Of a DNA stretch of 64,000 nucleotides, positions 1 to 9,170 are shown one piece after another (position 1 is the first letter of the stretch; each line of letters begins with the position of its first letter). Source of the stretch: a bacterium (GTDB lineage Bacteria; JAJRZV01); the NCBI GenBank assembly GCA_024275095.1, contig JAJRZV010000050.1, positions 1 to 64,000 of the forward strand, given 5' to 3'. The notes beneath the pieces are model-generated. The model did no database searches. It was not told the DNA's origin and saw nothing but the letters and a program-made list of their open reading frames with translations. A program made the translations under genes and the position numbers.

Positions 1-141
1 GAGATGGTGATGCCTGGTGATAATGTGAACATGGAGGTTGAGTTGATGTATCCTGTGGCGATGGAGAGGGGAATGCGGTTTGCGATACGTGAGGGGGGGC
101 GTACGGTTGGAGCTGGAGTAGTAACGGAGGTGCTGGAGTAA
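1..141 (+). CDS. tuf: Elongation factor Tu, C-terminal end (5' truncated by window edge)
   Basis: The window opens in frame inside EF-Tu, the GTPase that delivers aminoacyl-tRNA to the ribosome. About 46 residues of domain 3 are visible, with the conserved stretches VMPGDN, PVAMERG and [16 protein letters not shown], ending in TAA. The rest lies upstream of the window. Its position directly before rpsJ is the classic str/S10 junction. The last codons contain a GGAG that probably serves as the ribosome binding site for rpsJ. Confidence 0.97.
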   Translation, partial: EMVMPGDNVNMEVELMYPVAMERGMRFAIREGGRTVGAGVVTEVLE

Positions 142-147
142 AAGACA

Positions 148-471
148 ATGACTGAAAACAGAGAAGATCAGAAAATCAGGATAAAGCTCAAGTCGTTCGA
201 TCACCGGCTCATTGACAAGTCGGTGAGAGAAATAGTTGATACGGTTCGGAGAACAGGAGCGAGGATAGTGGGTCCTGTCCCATTGCCCACCAAGATTTCA
301 CGGTGGACGGTTCTCAGGTCTCCTCACACTGATAAAAAATCTCGTGAGCAGTTTGAGATGCGCGTTCACAAGAGGCTGATTGAAATCCGTGACTGGTCTC
401 AGGCGACCATTGACGCTCTGATGAGACTCGACCTGCCTGCCGGTGTCGAAGTTGATATTAAGGTATTGTGA
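148..471 (+). CDS. rpsJ: 30S ribosomal protein S10 (uS10)
   Basis: 107 aa, close to the usual 102-105. It has the family signature around GPVPLPTK, the [16 protein letters not shown] loop, and the C-terminal [16 protein letters not shown] strand. S10 is a head protein of the small subunit and, in many bacteria, the NusE transcription partner. It starts 6 bp after tuf and opens the S10 operon. ATG at 148 follows GGAG at 135-138. Confidence 0.98.
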   Translation: MTENREDQKIRIKLKSFDHRLIDKSVREIVDTVRRTGARIVGPVPLPTKISRWTVLRSPHTDKKSREQFEMRVHKRLIEIRDWSQATIDALMRLDLPAGVEVDIKVL

Positions 472-480
472 GGTGTGTGA

Positions 481-756
481 GTGAAGGTTAAAGGGCTTCT
501 GGGTCTCAAACTGGGTACAACGCGGATATTTAACGATGAAGGTTTAAGTATTCCTGTTACAGTGGTGCAGGCTGGTCCCTGCACTGTTATTGCGATCCGG
601 ACCAAGGACAAAGATGGATATGACGCGGTGCTTCTTGGATTTCAGGAAGTAAAACTGAACAAGCTGACAAAACCAATGCGGGGTGTTTTTGAAAAACTTA
701 ATCTGGAAACCGGGTTCCGGTATCTCAAAGAGATGCCTGTTGAGCCGGGAGATTAA
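481..756 (+). CDS. rplC: 50S ribosomal protein L3 (uL3), N-terminal part ending at an in-frame TAA
   Basis: GTG start; 91 residues that match the N-terminal half of L3 (MKVKGLLGLKLGTTRIF, then LSIPVTVVQAGPC and DGYDAVLLGF). Translation stops at TAA 754-756, yet the remaining L3 sequence resumes in exactly the same frame just downstream (763-1122). L3 is normally one chain of about 205-215 aa and is essential for assembly of the peptidyl-transferase region. The stop lies in the linker before the strand that normally begins with a V/L-x-x-G-Q/M motif. A sense codon such as GAA here would give an uninterrupted 213-residue L3. Either a consensus error or a true split gene; see findings. Confidence 0.9.
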   Translation: MKVKGLLGLKLGTTRIFNDEGLSIPVTVVQAGPCTVIAIRTKDKDGYDAVLLGFQEVKLNKLTKPMRGVFEKLNLETGFRYLKEMPVEPGD

Positions 757-762
757 AATGAG

Positions 763-1122
763 TTGAAGCCCGGAATGGTGCTCAGCGCAGGTGACGTGTT
801 TACTCCTGCTATGAGAGTGGACGTAAGAGGGAAATCCAAAGGGAGAGGGTTTCAGGGAGTTGTAAAACGTTGGGGTTTCGCAGGTGGACCTGATAGCCAT
901 GGTTCGAGTCTTTTTCACAGAAGACCGGGTTCCATCGGAACATCAACTTTTCCAGGTCGCGTTCTGAAAGGGAAAAAGATGGCAGGTCATATGGGTGATA
1001 AATGGGTTACGATCGTGAACCTTCAGGTTGTGGATGTCACCGATGACAACCTGGTCCTTATCAAGGGAGCTGTGCCCGGTCACAAAGGAGGCCTTTTGCT
1101 CATAAGGGAGAGCAAACGATGA
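763..1122 (+). CDS. rplC: 50S ribosomal protein L3 (uL3), C-terminal part
   Basis: This carries the rest of L3 in the frame of 481-756: [37 protein letters not shown] and [10 protein letters not shown], all L3 hallmarks that thread toward the peptidyl-transferase centre. The first possible start after the TAA is TTG at 763. A GGGAG at 747-751 could support reinitiation 6 nt after the stop, so two L3 polypeptides are conceivable. The coding sequence itself is intact with no frameshift. It overlaps rplD by 4 nt (ATGA). A single-base error at 754 remains the simplest explanation. Confidence 0.9.
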   Translation: MKPGMVLSAGDVFTPAMRVDVRGKSKGRGFQGVVKRWGFAGGPDSHGSSLFHRRPGSIGTSTFPGRVLKGKKMAGHMGDKWVTIVNLQVVDVTDDNLVLIKGAVPGHKGGLLLIRESKR

Positions 1123-1748
1123 AGTACCCGGTAATCAGTCTTGTTGGCAAGGATGTTTCAGAGGTGGAGTTGCCTGATGAAATTTTTGATGCTCCTGTAA
1201 GAAAGGATATTTTGTGGTTCGTGGTTCGTTGGCAACAGGCCAGGAAGAGGAGAGGTACTCACTGTACTAAGACACGGTCAGAGGTTAGGGGCGGCGGACG
1301 TAAACCATGGAGACAAAAGCATACAGGTCGCGCTCGACAGGGAAGCATCAGGGCTGCTCAATGGCGCGGTGGTTATACTGTGCATGGTCCCAGGCCTCGT
1401 TCATACGAATTCAAAGTAAACAAAAAGGTTCGTAAATTCGCTGTAAGAAGTGCGCTTTCGTATAAAGCAAAACATCAAATGTTGAAGCTGGTGGATGGTT
1501 TCCCCTCTCTTGATAAACCCAGCACAAAAAAAGGAAAAGAGATATTGAAGACTCTCGGACTTGAAGAAGAAAAGGCACTCATTGTGCTTTCGAATGGAGA
1601 GCAGGTTTTGAAGAAGTCATTTTCAAATCTTCCAAATGTGAAGGTTCTCAGAAAGGAAGGTATCAATGTGTACGATATTCTTAAATTTAAACAACTTATT
1701 CTGCCTGTCGATGTGGTTGATTACATAAAGGAGGTTTATGCTCCGTGA
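1119..1748 (+). CDS. rplD: 50S ribosomal protein L4 (uL4)
   Basis: 209 aa, the normal L4 length. Visible signatures are the exit-tunnel loop ([23 protein letters not shown] around residues 50-72), the GPRPRSY motif and the C-terminal [18 protein letters not shown]. In many bacteria L4 represses its own operon; I see no leader for that here because rpsJ follows tuf directly. Start ATG overlaps the rplC stop, and the end overlaps rplW by 4 nt. Confidence 0.98.
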   Translation: MKYPVISLVGKDVSEVELPDEIFDAPVRKDILWFVVRWQQARKRRGTHCTKTRSEVRGGGRKPWRQKHTGRARQGSIRAAQWRGGYTVHGPRPRSYEFKVNKKVRKFAVRSALSYKAKHQMLKLVDGFPSLDKPSTKKGKEILKTLGLEEEKALIVLSNGEQVLKKSFSNLPNVKVLRKEGINVYDILKFKQLILPVDVVDYIKEVYAP

Positions 1749-2032
1749 GGGAATACGACATCATCATCAGGCCGATTATTACTGAAAAGTCCACAATGCT
1801 GAAGGAGAAGTACAACCAGGTAGCATTTGAAGTGGCTATGAATGCCAACAAAAAAGAGATTAAAGAAGCTGTGGAAAAACTCTTTAATGTAAAGGTTGTG
1901 AAGGTTCGAACCATGATTATACGTGGTAAAAAAAGGCGCTTGGGGTTTTTTGAAGGTAAAAGACCCAACTGGAAAAAGGCCATTATTACCCTTGCCCCTG
2001 GTTCTAAAATTGAATTCTTCGAGGGTGGATGA
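1745..2032 (+). CDS. rplW: 50S ribosomal protein L23 (uL23)
   Basis: 95 aa, standard size, GTG start overlapping the rplD stop. The family pattern [13 protein letters not shown] at the N terminus and [11 protein letters not shown] in the middle identify L23. It sits at the tunnel exit and docks trigger factor and SRP. The end overlaps the upstream possible start of rplB. Confidence 0.98.
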   Translation: MREYDIIIRPIITEKSTMLKEKYNQVAFEVAMNANKKEIKEAVEKLFNVKVVKVRTMIIRGKKRRLGFFEGKRPNWKKAIITLAPGSKIEFFEGG

Positions 2033-2034
2033 CG

Positions 2035-2865
2035 ATGCCTGTAAAGAAATACAAACCCTATACTCCTTCACGGCGATATATTTCTACAGTGGATTTTTCT
2101 GTGCTTACCAGAAAGGAGCCGGAAAAAAGCCTGCTCCTGCCCAAAAAGCGTTCTTCGGGTCGTAACAATCAGGGTCGCATTACTATACGGTTTCGAGGAG
2201 GAGGCCACAAGCGACTTTACAGGATTATTGATTTCAGGCGGGGCAAATACGATGTGCCTGGAAAAGTAGAAGCAATTGAATACGATCCTAACCGTTCTGC
2301 ATTTATTGCTCTTATTTTGTACGCGGATGGTGAGCGTAGGTACATTCTGTGTCCTGTAGGCTTAAACGTGGGCGATAGTGTTATCTCGAGTCGCTCGAGA
2401 GTTGACATTCGTCCAGGTAACGCTATGCCTCTCAAGTACATCCCCACGGGAACTTTCGTACACAATGTGGAATTGAAGATTGGTAAGGGCGGACAGCTTG
2501 CGCGGAGTGCCGGCGCTCAATGTCAGATAATGGCCAAGGAAAAAAGCTATGTGCTTTTGCGTGTACCTTCTGGTGAAATGCGTTATGTGCACGAGAACTG
2601 TATGGCTACTGTAGGTCAGGTTGGTAACCTCGATCACGAAAACATCGTTATCGGGAAAGCTGGCAGGTCTCGCTGGCTCGGTCGAAGACCTCATAACCGT
2701 GGTGTATCAATGAACCCCTGTGATCATCCTCACGGTGGTGGCGAAGGGCGTGCTGGTCAGGGTAATCCTCATCCTGTAACCCCATGGGGTGTACCTACAA
2801 AAGGCTACAAGACCCGCAAGAAGGGCAAGGCTTCGGATAAATTTATCGTGAAACGGAGGAAGTGA
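2035..2865 (+). CDS. rplB: 50S ribosomal protein L2 (uL2)
   Basis: 276 aa. The start at 2035 gives the canonical N terminus (M[10 protein letters not shown]). An ATG two codons earlier (2029) would overlap the rplW stop and is the alternative. GAGGGTGG at 2021-2028 suits the 2035 start. L2 signatures include [31 protein letters not shown] and the catalytically adjacent [13 protein letters not shown] loop with the conserved histidine. L2 supports subunit association and peptidyl transfer. Confidence 0.98.
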   Translation: MPVKKYKPYTPSRRYISTVDFSVLTRKEPEKSLLLPKKRSSGRNNQGRITIRFRGGGHKRLYRIIDFRRGKYDVPGKVEAIEYDPNRSAFIALILYADGERRYILCPVGLNVGDSVISSRSRVDIRPGNAMPLKYIPTGTFVHNVELKIGKGGQLARSAGAQCQIMAKEKSYVLLRVPSGEMRYVHENCMATVGQVGNLDHENIVIGKAGRSRWLGRRPHNRGVSMNPCDHPHGGGEGRAGQGNPHPVTPWGVPTKGYKTRKKGKASDKFIVKRRK

Positions 2866-2869
2866 ACTC

Positions 2870-3157
2870 ATGGGAAGGTCTCTTAAAAAGGGTCCGTATA
2901 TTGATCCCAAATTGCTTAAAAAAGTGATGAAAGCAAAAGAGACAGGTGACAAACGCATGATCAAGACCTGGTCCAGACGCTCCACTATTATCCCTGAAAT
3001 GGTGGGATTGACTTTTGCTGTTCATAACGGGAAAAGATTCATCACTGTGTATGTGACAGAGCAGATGGTGGGTCACAAATTAGGAGAATTTGCTCCCACG
3101 CGGACCTTCAGGGGGCATGCCGGCGACAGGAAAGCCAAAAAGGAGAAGGGGAGATAA
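2870..3157 (+). CDS. rpsS: 30S ribosomal protein S19 (uS19)
   Basis: 95 aa. [49 protein letters not shown] and TRTFRGH are textbook S19 sequence. It binds 16S rRNA in the head next to S13. Four nt separate it from rplB; the stop is TAA, one of many normal TAA terminators in this window. Confidence 0.98.
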   Translation: MGRSLKKGPYIDPKLLKKVMKAKETGDKRMIKTWSRRSTIIPEMVGLTFAVHNGKRFITVYVTEQMVGHKLGEFAPTRTFRGHAGDRKAKKEKGR

Positions 3158-3160
3158 AAG

Positions 3161-3496
3161 ATGGCAGAGGCCAGAGCCATAGCAAGATATATTCGTATAT
3201 CTCCTTTTAAGGCAAGACTTGTGGCTGATTTGATTCGTGGAAAGTCTGTGAATGAGGCATTTACAATTCTGACATTCACGAGGAAACGTGCTTCGAAAAT
3301 TATTGAGAAAGTTCTCAAGTCAGCAGTGGCCAATGCTTCTCAGGCGGGAGATATAGATCCTGATAATCTCTACATAAAGAAAATAACAGTAGATGAGGGT
3401 CCCACACTCAAACGGATTCGCCCCATGTCCCGGGGAAGAGCCGGGTTAATTCGGAAGAGAACAAGTCACATAACAATTGTGGTAGAGGAGAAATAG
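3161..3496 (+). CDS. rplV: 50S ribosomal protein L22 (uL22)
   Basis: 111 aa. [26 protein letters not shown] at the N terminus and the [29 protein letters not shown] beta-hairpin region identify L22. The hairpin lines the exit tunnel and is a known macrolide-resistance site. TAG stop, then 8 nt to rpsC. Confidence 0.98.
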   Translation: MAEARAIARYIRISPFKARLVADLIRGKSVNEAFTILTFTRKRASKIIEKVLKSAVANASQAGDIDPDNLYIKKITVDEGPTLKRIRPMSRGRAGLIRKRTSHITIVVEEK

Positions 3497-3504
3497 GAGG
3501 CAAC

Positions 3505-4152
3505 ATGGGCCAGAAGGTTCATCCCATAGGTTTTCGCCTGGGTATCACCAAAGACTGGAAATCCAAGTGGTTTTCGCACAAAGAGTATGCTGCACACCTG
3601 CACGAGGATATACGAATTCGCAAGCGTATAAAGGAGAAGTACGGAACAAATGCCGGTGTCAGTCATATCGTTATTGAAAGGCGGGCTTCCACGGTAAAAA
3701 TTTATATCCATACAGCGAGACCGGGAATTCTTATCGGACCAAGAGGTTCTAATATCGAGGCCTTGAAGCAGGACCTGCAGAAACTGACAGGTAAGGAGAT
3801 TATTCTCGAGATTGTTGAGATAAAGAAGCCCCAGCTGGATGCCCAGCTGGTGGCAGAAAACACGGCTCTTCAACTCGAACGACGCGTGTCTTACAGGCGA
3901 GCGATGAAGCGTGCGGTATCAGACTGTTTCAAGTTTGGTGGCGAGGGTATAAAAATTATGTGCAGCGGTCGTCTGGCAGGAGCGGAAATTGCACGCCGTG
4001 AGTGGTACATAGAGGGAAGGTTACCCCTCAATACTCTACGTGCAAATGTGGATTATGGATATGCAGTGGCGCGTACGAAATACGGTACTATAGGGGTAAA
4101 GGTCTGGATATATAAAGGTCAGATTCTGGAGAAAGGTAAACTCGTTCTCTGA
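3505..4152 (+). CDS. rpsC: 30S ribosomal protein S3 (uS3)
   Basis: 215 aa. [13 protein letters not shown] start, a KH-type RNA-binding core (around [20 protein letters not shown], residues 72-92) and the C-terminal [14 protein letters not shown] and [22 protein letters not shown] segments. S3 forms the mRNA entry site. AGGAGG upstream is a strong ribosome binding site. Confidence 0.98.
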   Translation: MGQKVHPIGFRLGITKDWKSKWFSHKEYAAHLHEDIRIRKRIKEKYGTNAGVSHIVIERRASTVKIYIHTARPGILIGPRGSNIEALKQDLQKLTGKEIILEIVEIKKPQLDAQLVAENTALQLERRVSYRRAMKRAVSDCFKFGGEGIKIMCSGRLAGAEIARREWYIEGRLPLNTLRANVDYGYAVARTKYGTIGVKVWIYKGQILEKGKLVL

Positions 4153-4166
4153 GGAGGGTTTGAGCC

Positions 4167-4592
4167 GTGTTGATGCCTAAGAAGGTAAAATATCGCAAGC
4201 AGCAAAGAGGCCGTGTCAGAGGCAAGGCTCAGAAGGGCAATCGTGTCTCTTTCGGAGAATATGGACTTCAGGTCCTGGAGCCCGGTTGGATTACTGCACG
4301 CCAGATAGAGGCAGCCCGTGTGGCTATTGTCAGATACCTCCGTAAAGGAGCTAAAATATGGATTCGCGTATTTCCAGATAAACCCGTGACCAAGAAGCCG
4401 CTTGAGACGCGAATGGGGAAAGGAAAGGGCAATGTGGAATACTGGGTGGCTCCTGTGAAGGCCGGGCGGATTATATTTGAACTCGAAGGGGCTCGTAAAG
4501 AATTGGCGTATGAGGCATTGCGTCGTGCCGGGATGAAGATTGGTTTGAAAACTCGAGTGGTAGAAAGACTTGAGGAGGTATCAATACTGTGA
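4167..4592 (+). CDS. rplP: 50S ribosomal protein L16 (uL16)
   Basis: 141 aa from GTG 4167, giving [16 protein letters not shown], the usual L16 start; ATG at 4173 is possible. The motifs [44 protein letters not shown] and [14 protein letters not shown] are all present. L16 contacts the A-site tRNA. The stop overlaps the rpmC start. Confidence 0.98.
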   Translation: MLMPKKVKYRKQQRGRVRGKAQKGNRVSFGEYGLQVLEPGWITARQIEAARVAIVRYLRKGAKIWIRVFPDKPVTKKPLETRMGKGKGNVEYWVAPVKAGRIIFELEGARKELAYEALRRAGMKIGLKTRVVERLEEVSIL

Positions 4593-4795
4593 TGAAGGCT
4601 CGAGAACTGAGAGAAATGTCAGATGTAGAGCTTGAAGCAAAGCTGGAGGAATTGAAGAAGGAATTGTTTAAGTTGCGTATTGAAAGATCTATTGGACAGG
4701 TTGCGAATCCCATGAGGAGACGGGATATACGTCGGGATATCGCAAGGATTAAAACCATACTCAATGAAAGAAGAAGGGGGCAGCAATCCAAATGA
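4592..4795 (+). CDS. rpmC: 50S ribosomal protein L29 (uL29)
   Basis: 67 aa from ATG 4592 (a GTG one codon earlier is also open). Two predicted helices with [13 protein letters not shown] and [33 protein letters not shown] are the L29 pattern. It lies at the tunnel exit beside L23. It overlaps rplP and rpsQ by a few nt, implying translational coupling. Confidence 0.97.
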   Translation: MKARELREMSDVELEAKLEELKKELFKLRIERSIGQVANPMRRRDIRRDIARIKTILNERRRGQQSK

Positions 4796-5193
4796 GAACA
4801 CGGAAGAAAGTTCTTGTTGGTACAGTTGTAAGTGACAAAATGGACAAAACCATTGTCGTGCGGGTGGAGCGCATAATGATGCATCCACGATACAAGAAGT
4901 ACATCAAGCGTCACAAGAAATATTATGTTCATGATCCTCTCAATGAAGCCAGGGAAGATGATGTGGTCAAAATTATTGAATCGCGGCCTCTCAGTCGGTT
5001 GAAGAGGTGGAGACTGCTGGAAATTGTCAAACGCGGAGGCGTTAAGGTTGAAGTAGAAGATGTACCGGAAGAATTAAAGAAACTTGAAGGGGAAGTTAAA
5101 GAACCAGAATCTGAGGGACAGAAAGTGGACGAAGGAAGTGAGGCCGCTGAGGGAGCCGGACAGGATGAGAGTTCAGGTGAAGAAGAGGGGTGA
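4792..5193 (+). CDS. rpsQ: 30S ribosomal protein S17 (uS17) with long acidic C-terminal tail
   Basis: 133 aa, against about 80-90 for typical bacterial S17. Residues 1-82 are an ordinary S17 OB fold ([39 protein letters not shown]). Residues 83-133 form an extension rich in Glu, Asp, Gly and Ser that is probably disordered. The reading frame is clean and the stop is only 6 nt before rplN, so the tail is genuine coding sequence rather than a missed stop. Role of the tail unknown. Confidence 0.95.
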   Translation: MRTRKKVLVGTVVSDKMDKTIVVRVERIMMHPRYKKYIKRHKKYYVHDPLNEAREDDVVKIIESRPLSRLKRWRLLEIVKRGGVKVEVEDVPEELKKLEGEVKEPESEGQKVDEGSEAAEGAGQDESSGEEEG

Positions 5194-5199
5194 GCAATC

Positions 5200-5568
5200 A
5201 TGATTCAGCAGGAAACATACCTGAATGTGGCTGATAATTCTGGTGCGAAGAAAGTGTATTGCATTCGTGTGCTCGGAGGGTTCAAACGCAAATATGGTCG
5301 TATTGGTGACATAGTGGTTGTGAGTGTGAAAGAGGCTCTTCCCAGGACGAAGGTGAAAAAAGGTGATGTGCTCAAAGCTGTTATTGTGAGGACACGAAAG
5401 GAAACGCGACGCGACGATGGGACATATATCCGTTTTGATGACAATGCCGTGGTTTTGCTCAATAATCAGCTGGAACCTCTTGGAACACGAATTTTTGGAC
5501 CTGTAGCACGGGAACTTCGAGCAAAGGGGTTTATGCGCATTATTTCGCTGGCTCCGGAGGTGTTATAA
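5200..5568 (+). CDS. rplN: 50S ribosomal protein L14 (uL14)
   Basis: 122 aa, the canonical size. [71 protein letters not shown] identify L14, which forms an intersubunit bridge and is the docking site of the silencing factor RsfS. TAA stop, 2 nt before rplX. Confidence 0.98.
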   Translation: MIQQETYLNVADNSGAKKVYCIRVLGGFKRKYGRIGDIVVVSVKEALPRTKVKKGDVLKAVIVRTRKETRRDDGTYIRFDDNAVVLLNNQLEPLGTRIFGPVARELRAKGFMRIISLAPEVL

Positions 5569-5570
5569 AA

Positions 5571-5891
5571 ATGGCACTGCGCATTCGAAAGGGAGACCTC
5601 GTTCAGGTGATGACCGGAAAAGAGAAAGGGAGGCGCGGTAAGGTTCTTCGTGTTGATCCCGAAAAGAACAGGGTATATGTTGAAAAGGTCAACCTTGTAA
5701 AGAAACATCAGAGACCTACAGAACGGAATCCTCAGGGAGGTATTCTCGAAAAAGAAGCTCCCATTCACATTTCAAATGTAATGGTGGTGTGTCCCAAGTG
5801 TGATAAGCCTCGTCGCTTTGGAGTAAAGTTTCTTTCTGATGGTTCAAAGGTGAGATGTTGCAAAAAATGTGGGGAGGTCTTTGAAAGCTGA
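5571..5891 (+). CDS. rplX: 50S ribosomal protein L24 (uL24) with zinc-ribbon C terminus
   Basis: 106 aa. N-terminal KOW motif ([22 protein letters not shown]) and the KKHQRPT segment are L24. The C-terminal third has two Cys pairs (CPKC near residue 68 and KKC following a Cys near residue 97), forming a plausible zinc ribbon seen in part of the family. L24 initiates 50S assembly. The stop overlaps rplE by 1 nt. Confidence 0.97.
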   Translation: MALRIRKGDLVQVMTGKEKGRRGKVLRVDPEKNRVYVEKVNLVKKHQRPTERNPQGGILEKEAPIHISNVMVVCPKCDKPRRFGVKFLSDGSKVRCCKKCGEVFES

Positions 5892-6448
5892 TGGAAAGGA
5901 AACGCGTTCCAGAACTGAAACGCATGTACGAAGAAGAAGTAGTGCCCAAATTGATGAAGGAACTCAACTACTCCAATCCTCTGCAGGTGCCCAGGTTGTA
6001 TAAGGTGGTACTCAATATGGGTGTGGGTAATGCAAAGGAGAATATGAAAACGCTGGAGTCGGCTGTATATGAGCTTTCCACCATCACTGGACAGAAGGCT
6101 GTTGTTACCCGTGCTCGCAAATCAATTGCAGGGTTTAAAATTCGGCAGGGTGACCCTGTAGGAGTAAGAGTTACACTGAGAAAAACGCTGATGTACGAAT
6201 TCCTTTACAGGCTCATACATGTGGCACTTCCAAGGGTAAGGGACTTTAAAGGACTGTCCACAAAGGGGTTCGACGGGAGGGGTAATTATAACTTTGGAAT
6301 ACGGGAAGATATTATCTTTCCAGAGGTTGATTACAATAAGATAGATAGACCGAAAGGTTTGAACGTTACTGTTGTTACCACGGCTGAAACAGACGAAGAG
6401 GCGTACAGGCTTCTCAAGGCACTTGGATTTCCTTTTAGAGAGGTGTGA
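5891..6448 (+). CDS. rplE: 50S ribosomal protein L5 (uL5)
   Basis: 185 aa. [83 protein letters not shown] and the C-terminal GFPF are characteristic. L5 binds 5S rRNA and the P-site tRNA. The GAGGTGTGAG at its 3' end supplies the ribosome binding site for rpsN. Confidence 0.98.
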   Translation: MERKRVPELKRMYEEEVVPKLMKELNYSNPLQVPRLYKVVLNMGVGNAKENMKTLESAVYELSTITGQKAVVTRARKSIAGFKIRQGDPVGVRVTLRKTLMYEFLYRLIHVALPRVRDFKGLSTKGFDGRGNYNFGIREDIIFPEVDYNKIDRPKGLNVTVVTTAETDEEAYRLLKALGFPFREV

Positions 6449-6450
6449 GA

Positions 6451-6636
6451 ATGGCGAGAAAGGCCCTTATTGTTAAGGCACAGCGCGAGCCGAAATTTAA
6501 GGTGAGAAAATACAATCGTTGCCCCTTGTGCGGGCGTGTGAGGGGATACCTCAGGAAGTTTCAGATGTGCAGAATTTGTTTCAGAAACCTTGCATTAAGG
6601 GGTGAAATCCCCGGTGTGAGAAAGGCCAGCTGGTGA
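6451..6636 (+). CDS. rpsN: 30S ribosomal protein S14, zinc-binding type Z (uS14)
   Basis: 61 aa from ATG 6451 ([24 protein letters not shown]). This is the short Zn-dependent form: Cys pairs CPLC and CRIC around [12 protein letters not shown], then the [14 protein letters not shown] end. The longer Cys-less paralogue is absent from this operon. An in-frame GTG at 6445 overlaps the rplE stop and is a less likely start. Confidence 0.97.
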   Translation: MARKALIVKAQREPKFKVRKYNRCPLCGRVRGYLRKFQMCRICFRNLALRGEIPGVRKASW

Positions 6637-6646
6637 GGTGTAGACC

Positions 6647-7042
6647 ATGATGACAGATCCTATCGCAGATATGCTCACCCGTATTAGAAACGCCTTGCAG
6701 GTTAGAAAGGAGTGCGTAGACATCCCCTCTTCAAAATTGAAGAGGCGGATAGTGGAAATTCTGAAGAATGAAGGATACATATCCAACTATGTACTTATAG
6801 ATGATGGTAAACAGGGGGTTCTCAGGGTATATCTCAAGTACGACGAGAATAATGAACCGGTAATCAAGAAGCTCATTCGAGTGAGCAAACCCGGACGACG
6901 GGTGTATGTTTCCAGAGCCAAGTTGCCCCGTCCATTAAGTGGCGTTGGTATTGCTATTATTTCTACGTCTAAGGGAATAATGTCTGACATCGAGGCCCGT
7001 AAACTGGGCGTAGGCGGAGAAGTCATCTGCGAGGTCTGGTGA
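6647..7042 (+). CDS. rpsH: 30S ribosomal protein S8 (uS8)
   Basis: 131 aa. [14 protein letters not shown] start, [26 protein letters not shown], and the ending [31 protein letters not shown]. Two adjacent ATG codons (6647, 6650) are both usable. In other bacteria S8 binds its own mRNA near rplE to regulate the spc operon. The stop overlaps rplF. Confidence 0.98.
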   Translation: MMTDPIADMLTRIRNALQVRKECVDIPSSKLKRRIVEILKNEGYISNYVLIDDGKQGVLRVYLKYDENNEPVIKKLIRVSKPGRRVYVSRAKLPRPLSGVGIAIISTSKGIMSDIEARKLGVGGEVICEVW

Positions 7043-7581
7043 TGTCGAAGATAGGAAAACGACCGGTAGAGCTGCCCCAAAAAGTAGTTTTTAAAGATGA
7101 AGGTGATGTGTATGTCATTGAAGGACCCAAAGGACGGTTGGAAGTTTTGAAACATGAAAAGGTGAAAGCTGAGCTTACCGATGGAAAGATTGTTGTGACG
7201 CGGCTGGACGAAACGAAATCAGCAAAAGCCATGCACGGAACAATGAGACAATTGATTGCGAACGCTGTTAAAGGAGTAAGCGAAGGTTTTGTCAAGACTC
7301 TCGAGGTGATGGGTATCGGATATCGTGTGGAACAAAAGGGCAATGATACGATTGTTCTTAGTGTGGGCTATTCCAAGCCGGTCGAGTTCAAGGCTCCTGA
7401 AGGGATAGAGTTTAAGGTTGAGGGTAGCAGGATAGAGGTTAGAGGCATTGATAAACAAAAAGTCGGTCAGGTGGCTTCTGATATAAGAGAAATCAGGCCG
7501 CCTGATCCGTACAAAGGAAAGGGGATCAGATATGTGGGCGAAATCCTGCGACTCAAGCCTGGTAAGCAGGCGAAGAAGTAA
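7042..7581 (+). CDS. rplF: 50S ribosomal protein L6 (uL6)
   Basis: 179 aa from ATG 7042 ([12 protein letters not shown]). Two L6-type domains are visible, with HGTMRQLIANAVKGVSEGFVKTLEVMGIGYRV linking them and RPPDPYKGKGIRYVGE near the C terminus. L6 lies near the factor-binding site. The overlap with the rpsH stop is typical. TAA stop, then a 30-nt gap before rplR. Confidence 0.98.
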   Translation: MSKIGKRPVELPQKVVFKDEGDVYVIEGPKGRLEVLKHEKVKAELTDGKIVVTRLDETKSAKAMHGTMRQLIANAVKGVSEGFVKTLEVMGIGYRVEQKGNDTIVLSVGYSKPVEFKAPEGIEFKVEGSRIEVRGIDKQKVGQVASDIREIRPPDPYKGKGIRYVGEILRLKPGKQAKK

Positions 7582-7611
7582 TGGTACCAAGCAAGTCTTT
7601 GAGGTGAGTAC

Positions 7612-7983
7612 ATGATAGGTGAGAAAGAAAAAAAATTAGAGCGGCGTTTGAGACGGAAAAAAAGAGTACGCAAAAAAATTTACGGAACCCCTGACAGGCC
7701 GAGACTGTCAGTGTACAAATCACTTAAACATATCTATGCACAAATTATAGATGATACCCAGGGAAGGACGCTGGTATTTGTTTCTACTCTGACCCCGGGT
7801 CTTCAGCTTAATAGTGCAAAACCCTGGACGGTGGAAGCAGCACGTAAAGTTGGTCTGGAACTTGGCAAACGAGCGGTTGAGAAAGGCATCAAAAAGGTTA
7901 CATTTGACAGGGGTGGATTTAAGTATCACGGGCGCATCAAAGCCGTGGCAGAAGGTGCCCGTGAGGCAGGACTTGAATTTTAA
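7612..7983 (+). CDS. rplR: 50S ribosomal protein L18 (uL18)
   Basis: 123 aa. [38 protein letters not shown] at the N terminus and [29 protein letters not shown] at the end are definitive. L18 binds 5S rRNA with L5. It is preceded by a GAGGTGAG ribosome binding site. Confidence 0.98.
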   Translation: MIGEKEKKLERRLRRKKRVRKKIYGTPDRPRLSVYKSLKHIYAQIIDDTQGRTLVFVSTLTPGLQLNSAKPWTVEAARKVGLELGKRAVEKGIKKVTFDRGGFKYHGRIKAVAEGAREAGLEF

Positions 7984-8006
7984 CATGGAAGAGGGAGGTA
8001 AAGTTG

Positions 8007-8516
8007 ATGCACAATACCATCAATCCTGATGAACTTGAGCTGAAAGAAAGAGTTATTTATGTCAACCGTGTTTCCAAAGTTGTTGCAGGTGGCAAACGCT
8101 TCAGTTTTAGTGCACTTGTGGTGGTAGGTGATGAAAACGGCCACGTGGGATACGGATTGGGAAAGGCCAAGGAAGTTCCTGAGGCTGTTAGAAAGGCTAT
8201 TGAAAAAGCGAAGAAGAATCTCATACGCATTCCCATTATCAATGGAACCATACCTCATTACGTGGTGGGTAAATTCTGTTCTGGCAAGGTGCTCCTTAAA
8301 CCAGCAGCACCCGGAACAGGTGTTATTGCAGGCAGTACTGTCCGTGCTGTACTTGAGCTCGCTGGTGTAAAGAATGTGTTGACCAAGAGTTTACGCTCTA
8401 CAAATCCACATAATCTTGTAAAAGCCACGTTCAATGGCTTGAAACAGTTACGCACCCTGCGTGATGCAGCGCGAGTCCGCGGGAAGAAACCCGAAGACCT
8501 TTTACTTAACAGGTGA
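8007..8516 (+). CDS. rpsE: 30S ribosomal protein S5 (uS5)
   Basis: 169 aa from ATG 8007 (TTG 8004 also open); GGGAGGTAAAG precedes it. S5 double-stranded-RNA-binding fold: [50 protein letters not shown], then [38 protein letters not shown]5 contributes to mRNA helicase activity at the entry channel and to accuracy. Its end overlaps the region of the rpmD start. Confidence 0.98.
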   Translation: MHNTINPDELELKERVIYVNRVSKVVAGGKRFSFSALVVVGDENGHVGYGLGKAKEVPEAVRKAIEKAKKNLIRIPIINGTIPHYVVGKFCSGKVLLKPAAPGTGVIAGSTVRAVLELAGVKNVLTKSLRSTNPHNLVKATFNGLKQLRTLRDAARVRGKKPEDLLLNR

Positions 8517-8521
8517 TAGCC

Positions 8522-8722
8522 GTGTCCGGAAGTACGAAAAAGGTTAAAGTCACACTTGTACGGGGAAGAGCCGGGAAAAATAAAAAAGTACTGGCAACCC
8601 TCGACTGCCTCAAGCTCAGAAAGCCGGGGTCTTCTGCTGTATTTGAGCTTACACCACCCATTAAAGGAATGCTTGAGAAAGTTGCTCATATGGTAAAAGT
8701 GGAGGAAGTAGACAATGCTTGA
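8522..8722 (+). CDS. rpmD: 50S ribosomal protein L30 (uL30)
   Basis: 66 aa from GTG 8522, which has AGGTGA upstream; a GTG at 8513 overlapping the rpsE stop is the alternative. The core KKVKVTLVRGRAGKNKKVLATLDCLKLRKPGSSAVFEL and the ending GMLEKVAHMVKVEEV match L30, although the sequence is more divergent than its neighbours. Its position between rpsE and rplO supports the call. Confidence 0.92.
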   Translation: MSGSTKKVKVTLVRGRAGKNKKVLATLDCLKLRKPGSSAVFELTPPIKGMLEKVAHMVKVEEVDNA

Positions 8723-9155
8723 GATTTTAAAGCCACCACCAGGTGCAAAAAAGAAACGTAAACGGGTTGGCAGGGGAGCCGGCTCAGGACATGGTAAAAC
8801 GTCCGCGCGTGGCCAGAAAGGGCAGGGGTCGCGTGCAGGTAAAGGTGTGAAACCATGGTTTGAAGGTGGCCAAACTCCCCTGTTCAGGCGCATACCCAAG
8901 AGGGGTTTTAATAACAGGTTTCGAGTAGAGTACCAGGAAGTGAATATTCGCCGATTAAACGTATTTAGAGACGGTGATGTTGTGGATAAAAAAGCGTTAC
9001 TGGATAAGGGACTAATTTCTTCACTAAAGCAGCCCGTAAAAATTCTTGGTCTGGGGCATCTCAAGCGTAAAATTACTATCAAGGTAGAGGCCTGTTCTTC
9101 TTCCGCTCTTGAGAAAATCAAAGAAGCGGGCGCGGCCTTTGAGCCCATTACCTGA
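8715..9155 (+). CDS. rplO: 50S ribosomal protein L15 (uL15)
   Basis: 146 aa. The Gly/Arg-rich N-terminal arm (KKRKRVGRGAGSGHGKTSARGQKGQ) and FEGGQTPLFRRIPKRGFNN are L15 signatures. It overlaps rpmD by 8 nt. A short 15-nt gap with no obvious Shine-Dalgarno leads to secY. Confidence 0.98.
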   Translation: MLEILKPPPGAKKKRKRVGRGAGSGHGKTSARGQKGQGSRAGKGVKPWFEGGQTPLFRRIPKRGFNNRFRVEYQEVNIRRLNVFRDGDVVDKKALLDKGLISSLKQPVKILGLGHLKRKITIKVEACSSSALEKIKEAGAAFEPIT

Positions 9156-9170
9156 ATATTTTCTTAAAAG

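Noticed and set aside
8258-9148. 296-aa minus-strand open frame
   Set aside because: It is a shadow of rpsE, rpmD and rplO; no family motifs and no ribosome binding site.
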